The translations under genes were made by a program, and so were the position numbers. The notes beneath the pieces are model-generated. The model saw only the letters and a program-made list of their open reading frames with translations. It had not been told where the DNA came from and made no database searches. From JBBRCE01 sp038205115 (GTDB lineage: Bacteria; Planctomycetota; Planctomycetia; Pirellulales; JBBRCE01), in assembly GCA_038205115.1 (NCBI GenBank), contig JBBRCE010000009.1, positions 75,272 to 139,271 of the forward strand: a stretch of DNA of 64,000 nt, written 5' to 3'. Shown piece after piece: positions 28,025 to 36,448 of the stretch (positions are counted from its first letter, which is position 1; the number at the start of each line of letters is the position of its first letter).

Positions 28025-29195
28025 GCTGGTTCTGCGAGTCGCCGGTACGGCAACACTGGTCGCGGCAACACTGGTCGCCGCGGGCAACGTCGCTTGCGCC
28101 GCTGAACCGGCCGTCGATAATTCGGCCGCGGCGCAAAATGTCTTCGCCAGTGCCGTGGCTTACGCCCAGGCACGCTGCGTCAAATTGTATGGTGCCGGCA
28201 TCGGTCGCGATCACGGTTACGCCACGGGCATCATCGTTTCGGCCGACGGTAAGGTCCTCTGCGCGCAGGGCGTTTATCTGGCCGCCGACCGCATCCGGCT
28301 GGTACTGCCGGATGGCTCGACGCACGTGGCCGAAGTGCTGCGACGCAGCGACGCAATTCAGACCGCGCTATTAAAAATCGATGTTCCCACCCCCAACTAT
28401 TTCGACGTTCCGGACGTTTGCCCGGCCAAAAAAGGCGATTGGGTGTTGGCCGTCAGCAACCTATTTAAGGTGGCCGAGGGCACGGAAGAACTGTCCGTCA
28501 ATATGGGCGTGGCGTCGCTACGCACTAAGCTCGAAGCGCATCGCGGCTTTAGCGAAGTTCGTTACGATAGCGAGTTACTGCTGATCGACGCCATCACCAG
28601 TAATCCCGGCGCGCCGGGCGGTGCCGTTGTCACGGCCGACGGCAAGTTGGCGGGCATGATCGGAAAAATCATCGAAGGCACGGCCACCAATACGCGGCTC
28701 AATTACGCTGTGCCGGCCGACTTGCTACGGAAATTCATCGACGACAAGCCCATCGCCGAACCGGCAACGCCCAGCTTGGTTTCGACTGACAAAATCAAGC
28801 CGGGCACTTTTGGCATCTTATTGTTCACGCTCAGCGGCAAGCGCTCGCCAGCCTACATCGACCGCGTGCAGAGCGGTTCGCCAGCGGAAAAAGCAGGCCT
28901 AAAAAAAGACGATCTGGTGCTGGGCGTCGGCGCGGAGATCGTGCACAGCGTGGGCGATTATCAAAAAGCCATTGCCGACTTAAAGGCCGGTGTCGAGATG
29001 ACACTGCTGATCAAACGCGGTAATGACATCCAGCGGGTGACCATGGTCAGCGTGGAAGTGCCCTCCGCCACGCCTGCCAATGCGATTGAAAAGCCCGTTG
29101 CTCCGGCCATTCCGGCCGAGGGCAAGTCGACCGAACCGCTGCCCAAGACCCCGTTGCCAATCAAGCCTGTCGACGATGAAAAAAAGGTGGATTGA
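28002..29195 (+). CDS. HtrA-like pseudoprotease with PDZ domain (triad lost)
   Basis: 397 aa from ATG 28002, overlapping the preceding gene by 23 bases. A signal peptide (TATLVAATLVAAGNVACAAE) is followed by a trypsin-like fold recognisable from GYATGIIVSADGKVL and the glycine-rich Ser loop. Every catalytic position is replaced: His by Gly (~90, VLCAQGVYL), Asp by Gln (~120, AIQTALLKI) and Ser by Pro (~205, NPGAPGGAV). The PDZ domain is kept (AYIDRVQSGSPAEKAGLKKD). The frame is intact and codon use looks normal, so this seems a maintained non-catalytic binding protein, perhaps a partner of the active protease encoded just upstream. Confidence 0.8.
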   Translation: MPRLIKNKLVLRVAGTATLVAATLVAAGNVACAAEPAVDNSAAAQNVFASAVAYAQARCVKLYGAGIGRDHGYATGIIVSADGKVLCAQGVYLAADRIRLVLPDGSTHVAEVLRRSDAIQTALLKIDVPTPNYFDVPDVCPAKKGDWVLAVSNLFKVAEGTEELSVNMGVASLRTKLEAHRGFSEVRYDSELLLIDAITSNPGAPGGAVVTADGKLAGMIGKIIEGTATNTRLNYAVPADLLRKFIDDKPIAEPATPSLVSTDKIKPGTFGILLFTLSGKRSPAYIDRVQSGSPAEKAGLKKDDLVLGVGAEIVHSVGDYQKAIADLKAGVEMTLLIKRGNDIQRVTMVSVEVPSATPANAIEKPVAPAIPAEGKSTEPLPKTPLPIKPVDDEKKVD

Positions 29196-29199
29196 CTTC

Positions 29200-30285
29200 A
29201 TGCATTACGTCAAATGTTGCGGAATAGCGCTGCTGGCGATTTCCTCGGTCGCCCCGGCAGCCGAGCCTGATCCGGCCGGCTATCTGCTCGCGCCGCGAGC
29301 GTTTCGCGCGGCGGCGGCCAGAGTTTTGCCTTCGATGGTTACCATCGAGACCTATGGCGGCGTGTCCGGCGGCGGCAAAAAAGGAAAAATCTCCGGCATC
29401 AGCGGCCCCGGCGACGGGCCGACGACGGGCGTGATCGTATCGTCCGACGGGCTGATCGTGACCAGTACGTTCAATTTCATTCGCAAGCCGCCCATCATCA
29501 CGGTCACGCTCCGCGACGGCAGCCAGCACGTGGCCGAACTGCTGGGTCGCGACGAAACCCGCAAGATTTGCCTGTTGAAAATCGCCGGCGTAAAGAATCT
29601 ACCGGTCCCAACCTTCGTGCCGCGTTCGGATGTCAAAGTTGGGCAGTGGGCCATTTCGCTGGGCGTCGGCTATGGCGACGACGACCCCGCGCTTTCGGCG
29701 GGCATCGTGAGCGCCACGAATCGCATTTCTGGCAAAGCCGTTCAAACCGATGCCAACACCAGTCCGGCCAATTACGGCGGCCCGCTGCTGGATATCGAAG
29801 GACGGGTGATCGGAATTTGCGTGCCACTCACTCCGTCCAGCCAGGCGGAAGGAGCCGGCGTTGACTGGTACGACTCAGGCATTGGTTTCGCTGTGCCGCT
29901 GCACGGCGCCGATGATCTGATTGCCGCTATGAAGGCCGGCAAGACCATTCAGACAGGCAAGTTAGGCATTCAAACCAAGGCCGCCACAGAACAAGGCGGC
30001 GTTGTCGTTGCCGGCATCATGGAAAACTCGCCCGCCGGTAAAGCCGGAATCAAGCCGGGCGACGAGATCGTGGCGATCGCCGGCGAGAAAGTGCAAGACC
30101 TCACTCAACTCCGCGCGGTCATGGGACGATTCATTGTGGGCGATGAAGTGACGCTGAGCGTCAAGCGTAAAGATGGCGAGTCGGATATTAAGGTCATACT
30201 CGCGGCGCTGCCAGATTCGCCTGCCGGCGCGCCACAGGTCGAAGGCGGCAAACCCGGCCCGCGTCCGAAGGGACCAGGAAAATAG
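29200..30285 (+). CDS. Second HtrA-like pseudoprotease with PDZ domain (triad lost)
   Basis: 361 aa from ATG 29200, with AGGTGG nine bases upstream; ATG 29176 would overlap the previous gene by 20 bases and is also possible. Signal peptide to ~21. The trypsin-like fold is kept (TTGVIVSSDGLIVTS, GQWAISLGVGYG), but the catalytic positions read Phe for His (~91), Lys for Asp (~122) and Tyr for Ser (~192, SPANYGGPL). The PDZ domain is well preserved (GGVVVAGIMENSPAGKAGIK, DEIVAIAGEKVQDL). It is more diverged at the Ser loop than the gene before it and ends the co-directional run. Confidence 0.8.
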   Translation: MHYVKCCGIALLAISSVAPAAEPDPAGYLLAPRAFRAAAARVLPSMVTIETYGGVSGGGKKGKISGISGPGDGPTTGVIVSSDGLIVTSTFNFIRKPPIITVTLRDGSQHVAELLGRDETRKICLLKIAGVKNLPVPTFVPRSDVKVGQWAISLGVGYGDDDPALSAGIVSATNRISGKAVQTDANTSPANYGGPLLDIEGRVIGICVPLTPSSQAEGAGVDWYDSGIGFAVPLHGADDLIAAMKAGKTIQTGKLGIQTKAATEQGGVVVAGIMENSPAGKAGIKPGDEIVAIAGEKVQDLTQLRAVMGRFIVGDEVTLSVKRKDGESDIKVILAALPDSPAGAPQVEGGKPGPRPKGPGK

Positions 30286-30330
30286 CGTTGCGGCGAACCG
30301 CAGCGGGCCCATGCAAACTGGCTTACAGCT

Positions 30331-30353
30331 CGAACCGCGCGGCTCGTTTTTTT
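30331..30353 (+). terminator. Probable rho-independent terminator after the HtrA genes
   Basis: CGAACC (30331-30336) pairs with GGCTCG (30341-30346) with one A-C mismatch around loop GCGC, followed directly by seven T (30347-30353). It lies 45 bases after the last stop codon of the MoxR-HtrA run. Confidence 0.5.
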
Positions 30354-30700
30354 CTCGCAAGCCTTGTTGCGGCAATACCTTACCGCGTTACGAGAGAAAG
30401 TTTCTCAGTTTTCGTTCAACGTTTCATTAAGCCAAGCGTTGATAATTCTGGACTCTGGCAATGTCCGTCGGCGAGCGTGCGCTTGTTGGCAGAGCTTGGT
30501 TAGAATTCGCCTGATTTGGGCATGATACGTGAAATACACTTGCGGTGGCGGTCGTTTCAAGTTGAAATACTTCTAGTGCGTTTGTTTTCCAAGACTGCTC
30601 GCGGTTCGTTTTCGCATGGATGCGAGTTCGATGGCGGAATTCGTAGTCCGTGGATGCTTCACGGCCACAGTACCGGTCATCTAACAGAGTAAAGGGGCGA
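30354..30700. other. Intergenic stretch upstream of the spermidine genes
   Basis: About 350 bases, more AT-rich than its surroundings, with no believable open frame. It presumably holds the promoter of the polyamine genes. I see no riboswitch-like or other conserved RNA structure by eye. AAAGGGG just before 30701 is the ribosome-binding site for the decarboxylase. Confidence 0.4.
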
Positions 30701-31231
30701 ATGGTGTTTTGGGTCAAAACTTTGCTAGGTTTGTTGGGCAGCCGAGGCGCATCGCTGAGCGCGTTCGATATCATTTTCGAAACCGGCGACCGGTCGGCCA
30801 ATACGGCCGTGGCCCAGTTGCCCGCGCCCCCCAGCACGCTGGAAGCGGATTACGAGTTTAGCGGCCGGCATCTGGTGGCCAGCTACTCGGGCTGCGACAT
30901 GGCGGCGCTGACCGACCTGCCCTGCTTGATGGATGCCATGCACCGTGCGGTCACGGCGTCCGGCGCAACCTTGCTGAACGCCGTCGAGCATCATTTTCCT
31001 CCGCATGGTTTGACGGCCGTGATGCTGCTGTCAGAGAGCCACGCCAGTATCCACACCTACCCAGAGCACGCTGCCTGTTTCGTTGATTTGTTCACATGCG
31101 GCAGCACCTGCAAGGCCGAGGCGTTCGACCAGGTCTTGCGAGAGTATCTGCAACCGCGGCACATCACACAGCGGATTTTGCTTCGCCACCACGAGATTCA
31201 GGATGAAGCTGTTCGAATCAAAGCAGCCTGA
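30701..31231 (+). CDS. speD: S-adenosylmethionine decarboxylase proenzyme (prokaryotic class)
   Basis: 176 aa from ATG 30701, set by AAAGGGG. It makes decarboxylated SAM, the aminopropyl donor for spermidine. The self-processing site is plain: LLSESHASIHTYPE, with cleavage expected between Glu112 and Ser113 so that Ser113 becomes the pyruvoyl group. The region with FVDLFTCGST supplies the conserved cysteine. Core length suits the bacterial class of about 120-130 residues, plus a ~45-residue N-terminal extension of unclear role. The spermidine synthase gene overlaps its 3' end by 29 bases, so the two are co-translated. Confidence 0.92.
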   Translation: MVFWVKTLLGLLGSRGASLSAFDIIFETGDRSANTAVAQLPAPPSTLEADYEFSGRHLVASYSGCDMAALTDLPCLMDAMHRAVTASGATLLNAVEHHFPPHGLTAVMLLSESHASIHTYPEHAACFVDLFTCGSTCKAEAFDQVLREYLQPRHITQRILLRHHEIQDEAVRIKAA

Positions 31232-32354
31232 CGCATCGGCTGCGGCCCAAGCGTCGGGTGTCCCTGTTGTTGGAGTTTCACCAGCAACTGGCGGCCAATC
31301 TCGACCGATTGTCGAGCGTTCCTATCCGCTGCCGGCCTTACCGCCCAATCGTTACTACCAAGAGGCTGTCAGTCCGGCCGCCGTGGGCGATGGCGCGCTG
31401 GTATTTGTCGAAGACTCCGACGATTTCGACTCGTTCACGTACCGCCTTTCGCGGGTGTTGTTTAGCGGCCGCACGGCATTTCAAAACGTGCTGATCGCCG
31501 ACACTTACAACTACGGCCGCACGCTGATGTTGGACGGCGCCATTCAAAGTTCAGAGGACGACGAAGCGCTGTATCATGAAGTGCTGGTGCAGCCCGCCAT
31601 GTTGCGTCATCCCGATCCTCGTGATGTGCTGATCATCGGTGGTGGCGAAGGCGCTACGCTTCGCGAAGTGCTGGTTCATCGCACCGTCCGCACAGCCACG
31701 ATGGTTGACCTGGACCGCGAAGTTGTGGAACTCTGCCGCGAACACTTGCCTACCTGGCATCGAGGTGCTTTCGACGAGCCGCGCGCCAAGCTGGTGTTTG
31801 ACGACGGCCGCAAGTTCATCGCCGAAACCGACGCACTTTATGACGTGGTCATCATTGACGTTGTCGACATGCTCGACAACGGCCCCGCGCAAGCGCTTTA
31901 CACCCGTCAATTCTATGAACTGCTAAAAAAGCGGTTGCGCCCTGGCGGCATCGTCGTCGTACAGGCGCTGGAGTTCTCGTTTCTCGACGACAAAATGCAC
32001 GTCGCTTTGTCGCGGACGCTGCGGACGGTATTCTCGCAAGTTCATAGTTACCGGGCGCACATTCCTTCGTTCCTGTCGGCCTGGGGCTTTTTGATTGCCT
32101 CGGACTGGTTCGAACCCACAACCTGGTCGGCCAGCGATATCGACAACACCATTCAAGCCCGTTTAGGCAGCGATTGGCTGGATCATCTGACCGGAGATTT
32201 TCTGCGCGGCTGTTTTGCCATGTGCAAAGAAACGCAATTTTTTCTCTCCTTGCCGGGTCCGGTGTTGGAAGATGGCGTGCCCTTTGTGGCGCCGCCAGAC
32301 ATTGAAGACATTGAGCCGCCGCTGGCCACGTTTCCGATTTTGCCGCGGGATTAG
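31203..32354 (+). CDS. speE: Spermidine synthase-like polyamine aminopropyltransferase
   Basis: 383 aa from ATG 31203. An N-terminal tail of ~60 residues is followed by the small beta domain (TYNYGRTLMLDGAIQSSEDD) and the Rossmann core: VLIIGGGEGATLREVL for the nucleotide site, MVDLDREVVELC and YDVVIIDVVDM for the catalytic and substrate acids. It transfers the aminopropyl group from decarboxylated SAM to putrescine or a related diamine. Pairing with the overlapping decarboxylase gene supports the assignment; the exact amine acceptor is not settled by sequence. Confidence 0.9.
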   Translation: MKLFESKQPDASAAAQASGVPVVGVSPATGGQSRPIVERSYPLPALPPNRYYQEAVSPAAVGDGALVFVEDSDDFDSFTYRLSRVLFSGRTAFQNVLIADTYNYGRTLMLDGAIQSSEDDEALYHEVLVQPAMLRHPDPRDVLIIGGGEGATLREVLVHRTVRTATMVDLDREVVELCREHLPTWHRGAFDEPRAKLVFDDGRKFIAETDALYDVVIIDVVDMLDNGPAQALYTRQFYELLKKRLRPGGIVVVQALEFSFLDDKMHVALSRTLRTVFSQVHSYRAHIPSFLSAWGFLIASDWFEPTTWSASDIDNTIQARLGSDWLDHLTGDFLRGCFAMCKETQFFLSLPGPVLEDGVPFVAPPDIEDIEPPLATFPILPRD

Positions 32355-32387
32355 TCAACCGCTTTTTCAAGACGGTCAATTAATCTC

Positions 32388-33377
32388 ATGTCGGACAAGA
32401 TCTTGCCGGTTCCAGGTTCTACTGCGGGCGGCGCGGCTGCCAATGCCGCCAGCCCGCCAGCGGCCATCTCCGCTATGCGGGTTCGTTTTGTAACCTCACT
32501 GCGCGCAGGCGAGACTTCGCTGGCCAGCTTTGTCGATCCGTTTCCGTGCTCGGCAATTGCGGACGATGTGCCGCTCGACCAGTTTTTTTCGGACGGTCAA
32601 TCACCTGCAGCCGACGACCAATTGGCGCTGGTCATGATGCCGTCGGGCGCCGGCACGCCTTACGAGTGGCAACAAAAAGTCGAAGCTTGGATCAGCGGGC
32701 CACCAGGCGGCATGCAGGGCCAATTGCTGGACGTCACGCTGCGGAGCGAGCGCGTGGTTTGGCGGCCGGGGCAGGCCATCATCATTGGCGCAGGCGAGAA
32801 CGCCCACGAACTTTTGCAAGGCGTGCTGCATTTTGCTTTTCACGAGGGCGAGTTGCGGAAGCTGGAACGCGAAATTGCCGCCCAGTGGCCGGTGGCCGAG
32901 TCGGATATCGAACTGACGCACGGCGTTGGTTTTGGGCAACTCAGCCGCCGCAAACATGTCAACGCCATGACGCATGCCACCACGCTGCGGAGGATGCGAT
33001 TCGCACGCCTCGAACCGCACTTGGAGAAAGCCTCGGCGCAGTTGCCGGGCGCGGCACGCCGACTGGTTTCGGAATTGACTCTGCAGGCCGAAACGTCCGA
33101 CAGGCTGGGCTACTTGGACGATCGGCTGGAAGTCTATGAAGACTTGTACGAACTGGCCAACGATCGGCTCAGCGAATTCTCGTACTTCCACAAAGAGTTC
33201 TGGCTGGAGATTCTGATCGTGTTCCTGCTGATTGCCGAAGTGGTGATCATGCTTATGGAACTGTACGCGCTCCGCGAGCAAGCGAGCGCCAGTCAGGATG
33301 TGTCGTTGAATTTGACACAGTGGGGCGCGGGTCTTAAGCTAGTACTGGCCAGTTTCGTGCCGATTCCGTACATCTGA
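32388..33377 (+). CDS. RMD1/DUF155-like membrane-anchored protein
   Basis: 329 aa starting 33 bases after the spermidine synthase. The N-terminal ~200 residues are a soluble mixed domain without recognised motif. The C-terminal third (GYLDDRLEVYEDLYELANDR, then LSEFSYFHKEFWLEILIVFL) closely resembles the end of RMD1/DUF155 proteins, where a helical region with an acidic EDLYE motif precedes a terminal membrane helix (LEILIVFLLIAEVVIMLMEL). The resemblance is by eye. It shares a transcription unit with the polyamine genes and is followed by a strong terminator. Function unknown. Confidence 0.55.
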   Translation: MSDKILPVPGSTAGGAAANAASPPAAISAMRVRFVTSLRAGETSLASFVDPFPCSAIADDVPLDQFFSDGQSPAADDQLALVMMPSGAGTPYEWQQKVEAWISGPPGGMQGQLLDVTLRSERVVWRPGQAIIIGAGENAHELLQGVLHFAFHEGELRKLEREIAAQWPVAESDIELTHGVGFGQLSRRKHVNAMTHATTLRRMRFARLEPHLEKASAQLPGAARRLVSELTLQAETSDRLGYLDDRLEVYEDLYELANDRLSEFSYFHKEFWLEILIVFLLIAEVVIMLMELYALREQASASQDVSLNLTQWGAGLKLVLASFVPIPYI

Positions 33378-33424
33378 TTGTTGCCCGGCGGACTCGCGTC
33401 CGGGCAGCGCGCCTTCGAAATGCC

Positions 33425-33457
33425 AACCCCGTGGCCTCAAGCGGCGCGGGGTTTTTT
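33425..33457 (+). terminator. Rho-independent terminator after the polyamine unit
   Basis: AACCCCG (33425-33431) pairs with CGGGGTT (33446-33452), with internal GC-rich bases that can extend the stem, followed by a T run to 33457. It lies about 50 bases after the stop at 33377. Confidence 0.75.
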
Positions 33458-33539
33458 GTTGATTCCGATCGTTACTTGAACCGTGCCGAGGGCGCTGGCG
33501 AAATTCTGCCGCGCCGCCGGCTCCGCTGATTTTTCTGCC

Positions 33540-35174
33540 ATGACGCGACGCATCCAAATCTACGACACCACCCTCCGCGACGGCAGTCAGGGCGAAGGCG
33601 TCAATTTTTCGCTGCAAGATAAGCTGTCGATCTCCGAGCATCTCGACTCGCTAGGCATCGACTTCATCGAAGGTGGCTATCCGCTCAGCAACGAGAAAGA
33701 CACGCAATACTTTCAGCGGATCGCTGCCAAACCGCTCAAGCACGCGCAGGTTTGCGCCTTTGGCATGACGCGCCGCAAAGGCCGCAGCCCGGACGAAGAT
33801 CCCGGTATGATCGCCTTGGTTGAGTCGCAAGCGCAGACGATCACCATGGTCGGCAAGACGTCGGACTTTCACGTCACGGAAGTGTTGCGCGTGTCGCTGG
33901 AAGAAAATCTGGCGATGATCGACGAGAGTATTCGCTTTCTGCGCGCCGCAGGCCGCGAAGTGATCTACGACGCCGAACATTTTTTCGACGGCTGGAAATC
34001 AAACCCCGCTTACGCGCTGCAAACCATTCGAGCCGCGGCCGCGGCCGGCGCGCGGATCATCGTGCTCTGCGACACCAACGGCGGCAGCATGCCGGACGAG
34101 GTGGCCAGCCTCACGCAAGCGGCAATTGCCGGCCTGAGCGTGCCGGTGGGCATTCACTGCCATAACGATTGCGACCTGGCAGTTGCCAATTCGCTGGCGG
34201 CCATCGAAGCCGGCGCCGTGCAAGTGCAAGGCACCATCAACGGCATCGGCGAGCGCTGCGGCAATGCGGATTTGATTTCAATCATCGCCAACTTGGCACT
34301 CAAAAAACGCGGTTACGAAGTGTTGGTGGGCCGCGGCATCGAGCGGCTGACGGAACTCTCGCGTTTTGTATACGAAACGGCCAACATGCATTTTCGCCCG
34401 GGTCAGGCGTTTGTCGGCACCAGCGCCTTTGCACACAAAGGCGGCATGCACGTGCATGCCATCGCCCGCGCTACGTCCAGTTACGAACATATCGAACCTG
34501 CGCAGGTCGGCAACGAGCGGCGCATTTTGGTGAGCGAACTCTCGGGCCGCTCGAACATCATGGCGCTGACCGAAAAGTTCAATCTGCAACATGACCGCGA
34601 ACTAATGGATCGCGTGTTGGCGCAAGTGGTTTCGCTGGAAAACGCCGGTTATCAATTCGAAGCGGCCGAAGCCTCGTTTCATTTGCTGGTGGCGCGCGAA
34701 GCTGGACTTTTTCAGCCGCATTTCCAGCGGCTCAGCTATCATGTGAATGTCGAGACCACCGGCCAAGGCAGCGTACGCACGGAAGCCACGGTTAAACTCA
34801 AGGTGGCCGATCGCATTTTTCACGAAGTGGCCGAGGGCGACGGGCCAATTAACGCCTTGGACGCCGCCGTCCGCAAAGCGCTGAGCGGCATCTTTACCAA
34901 CCTGGCCGATATGCATCTGGTGGACTATAAAGTTCGTGTCATCAATTCCGATGCTGGTACGGCGGCTGGCGTGCGCGTGGCCATCGAAAGCCGCGACGAT
35001 CACGATGTTTGGGGCACGGTAGGCGTCAGCGAGAACATCATCGAAGCCAGTTGGATTGCGCTGGCCGACGCCATCGAATACAAACTCCGCAAAGACGAAG
35101 CGGCCGTTGAGGCGGTCAATCGCGGGACAGTCAGCTCACAGTCCGGGCATCAGCAAGTTGAGAAAACCTTTTGA
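33540..35174 (+). CDS. cimA: (R)-citramalate synthase-type DRE-TIM enzyme
   Basis: 544 aa from ATG 33540. It condenses pyruvate and acetyl-CoA to citramalate, the first step of threonine-independent isoleucine synthesis. The DRE-TIM signature starts at IYDTTLRDGSQGEG; metal ligands lie in GIHCHNDCDLAVANSLAA and GTINGIGERCGNADL. A C-terminal LeuA-type regulatory domain is present (~400-520). Length and the sequence VNFSLQDKLSISEHLDSLGI favour the ~540-residue citramalate/isopropylmalate-like group rather than LeuA, but substrate choice needs assay. A TPR gene with a TTG start overlaps its stop. Confidence 0.88.
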   Translation: MTRRIQIYDTTLRDGSQGEGVNFSLQDKLSISEHLDSLGIDFIEGGYPLSNEKDTQYFQRIAAKPLKHAQVCAFGMTRRKGRSPDEDPGMIALVESQAQTITMVGKTSDFHVTEVLRVSLEENLAMIDESIRFLRAAGREVIYDAEHFFDGWKSNPAYALQTIRAAAAAGARIIVLCDTNGGSMPDEVASLTQAAIAGLSVPVGIHCHNDCDLAVANSLAAIEAGAVQVQGTINGIGERCGNADLISIIANLALKKRGYEVLVGRGIERLTELSRFVYETANMHFRPGQAFVGTSAFAHKGGMHVHAIARATSSYEHIEPAQVGNERRILVSELSGRSNIMALTEKFNLQHDRELMDRVLAQVVSLENAGYQFEAAEASFHLLVAREAGLFQPHFQRLSYHVNVETTGQGSVRTEATVKLKVADRIFHEVAEGDGPINALDAAVRKALSGIFTNLADMHLVDYKVRVINSDAGTAAGVRVAIESRDDHDVWGTVGVSENIIEASWIALADAIEYKLRKDEAAVEAVNRGTVSSQSGHQQVEKTF

Positions 35175-35743
35175 ACGAGCGTAAACCAAGTTCCAGTGGC
35201 AAGCCCGCGCACCGCGGACCAGCGCCCGGCGGCGCGAAGAAAAAGACCGCGCGGCGGCCCAAGGGCGGCGTCAATGTGCGGCGAATTCCCAATCAGCCGG
35301 GCTGGGAGCTGGTCCCTCCGCGCGGCGCCGTCGAACGCGCCGACGACCTGCTGCAAGTTCACGACATGATCGCACACGGCGAAATTGAAATTGCCATGGA
35401 TGAGTTGCGATGGCTGCTAGGCGGTTGCCCGGAGTTCATCGAAGCGCACGCCGTGCTGGGCGAACTGGCGCTGGCCGAAAACGATCTGGCGCTCGCCCGT
35501 GCGCATTTTGGCCTGGCGTTTCAGGTTGGCCAGCAAGCCATCGAACAGCGAACCTTGGCCGTTCCGCTGCCCTACGCGCGCCCCGCCAATCAGGCGTTCT
35601 TTTCCTGTGGCAAAGGGCTGGTTTGGTGTTTGCTCAAGCAGCAGAAGCGCCACATGGCGCAGGCCGTGGTCAATCAACTACTGGAGTGCGATCCCAGCGA
35701 TCCACTCAAAGTGGCCGACTTGCTCGCGCAGCCTCCGGTTTGA
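35171..35743 (+). CDS. Small TPR-like protein
   Basis: 190 aa. TTG at 35171 overlaps the stop of the citramalate synthase gene (TTGA), suggesting coupled translation. The first ~35 residues are basic and low-complexity (GGAKKKTARRPKGG). From ~55 the sequence is helical with TPR-like pairs (AMDELRWLLGGCPEFIEAHA, LGELALAENDLALARAHFGL, MAQAVVNQLLECDPSDPLKV). It lacks signal peptide and membrane segments. Function unknown; it may bind RNA or protein through the basic tail. Confidence 0.7.
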   Translation: MNERKPSSSGKPAHRGPAPGGAKKKTARRPKGGVNVRRIPNQPGWELVPPRGAVERADDLLQVHDMIAHGEIEIAMDELRWLLGGCPEFIEAHAVLGELALAENDLALARAHFGLAFQVGQQAIEQRTLAVPLPYARPANQAFFSCGKGLVWCLLKQQKRHMAQAVVNQLLECDPSDPLKVADLLAQPPV

Positions 35744-35798
35744 GTGCTGACTCCATCGAACTTGCCGGTCCTGATCCGCAGTACGGAGAAGTCGCAGC

Positions 35799-36290
35799 GT
35801 GGACCGAGAAAATCCCTACGCCAGCCCCGCGGAAATCAGCGATCACTCGTTTGACGACGAGCGCAACTGCTGGCGCGACGGCGATCTGTTGGTTGTGATT
35901 CTCAAAACGCAGATGCCGAGCCGCTGCGTTTTTTGCAATGCGCCGAGCCATGCAACATTTGCCTTCGACGCAGCGCGGTGGTTCGCATTGGGCAAGAGGA
36001 TCGTCCGCCCGGGCATTTGCCCCAGCCACGGGCGTCGATTGCGGCGAACTCGCTTCATCCGCTTCGCCTTCCTGTTACTCAACTTGATGCTGGTGTGGTT
36101 CATATACTTTTACGTGCCGCTTGGCGGCTCGGTAGCAATATGGTTGAAAGCCATCTATCTGTGCGTGATGGTTGTTCTTCCGATTTTGCCGCTGACATCG
36201 GTCACGCGGAAACGAATCGACGGCCAATTTGTCTGGCTGCGGGGAGCTTCGCCAGCGTTTCTCGATGGCTTGCCGGAGTGGAAGAAGTAG
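35799..36290 (+). CDS. NPYASP-motif membrane protein
   Basis: 163 aa from GTG 35799, chosen because it puts MDRENPYASPAE at the N-terminus, with ACGGAGAA eight bases upstream. A CxxC pair (CVFCNAPS) and a later Cys-His (GICPSH) suggest a zinc site. Two membrane helices follow (FAFLLLNLMLVWFIYFY and WLKAIYLCVMVVLPILPL), then a conserved tail FVWLRGASPAFLDGLPEW. It is paralogous over its full length to the next gene. Function unknown. Confidence 0.75.
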   Translation: MDRENPYASPAEISDHSFDDERNCWRDGDLLVVILKTQMPSRCVFCNAPSHATFAFDAARWFALGKRIVRPGICPSHGRRLRRTRFIRFAFLLLNLMLVWFIYFYVPLGGSVAIWLKAIYLCVMVVLPILPLTSVTRKRIDGQFVWLRGASPAFLDGLPEWKK

Positions 36291-36448
36291 TTCCGAATTC
36301 GGGCGGTCGACGAAGCCTTACTATCGATCGTTCGGGCCAGGGCGACATCGTTTATTGATCGACGTCTGGAATTCAACAAATTGCCAAGACATTCAGTTCT
36401 AGCGTGTCCGCGCGGCTTGCCGCTCGGGCGACGGAGGAAAAAAGCGGC

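Noticed and set aside
28002..30285. The two triad-less HtrA genes as decaying pseudogenes
   Set aside because: Both have full-length frames, signal peptides, PDZ domains and sensible start contexts, so they look like maintained pseudoproteases rather than degenerating copies.
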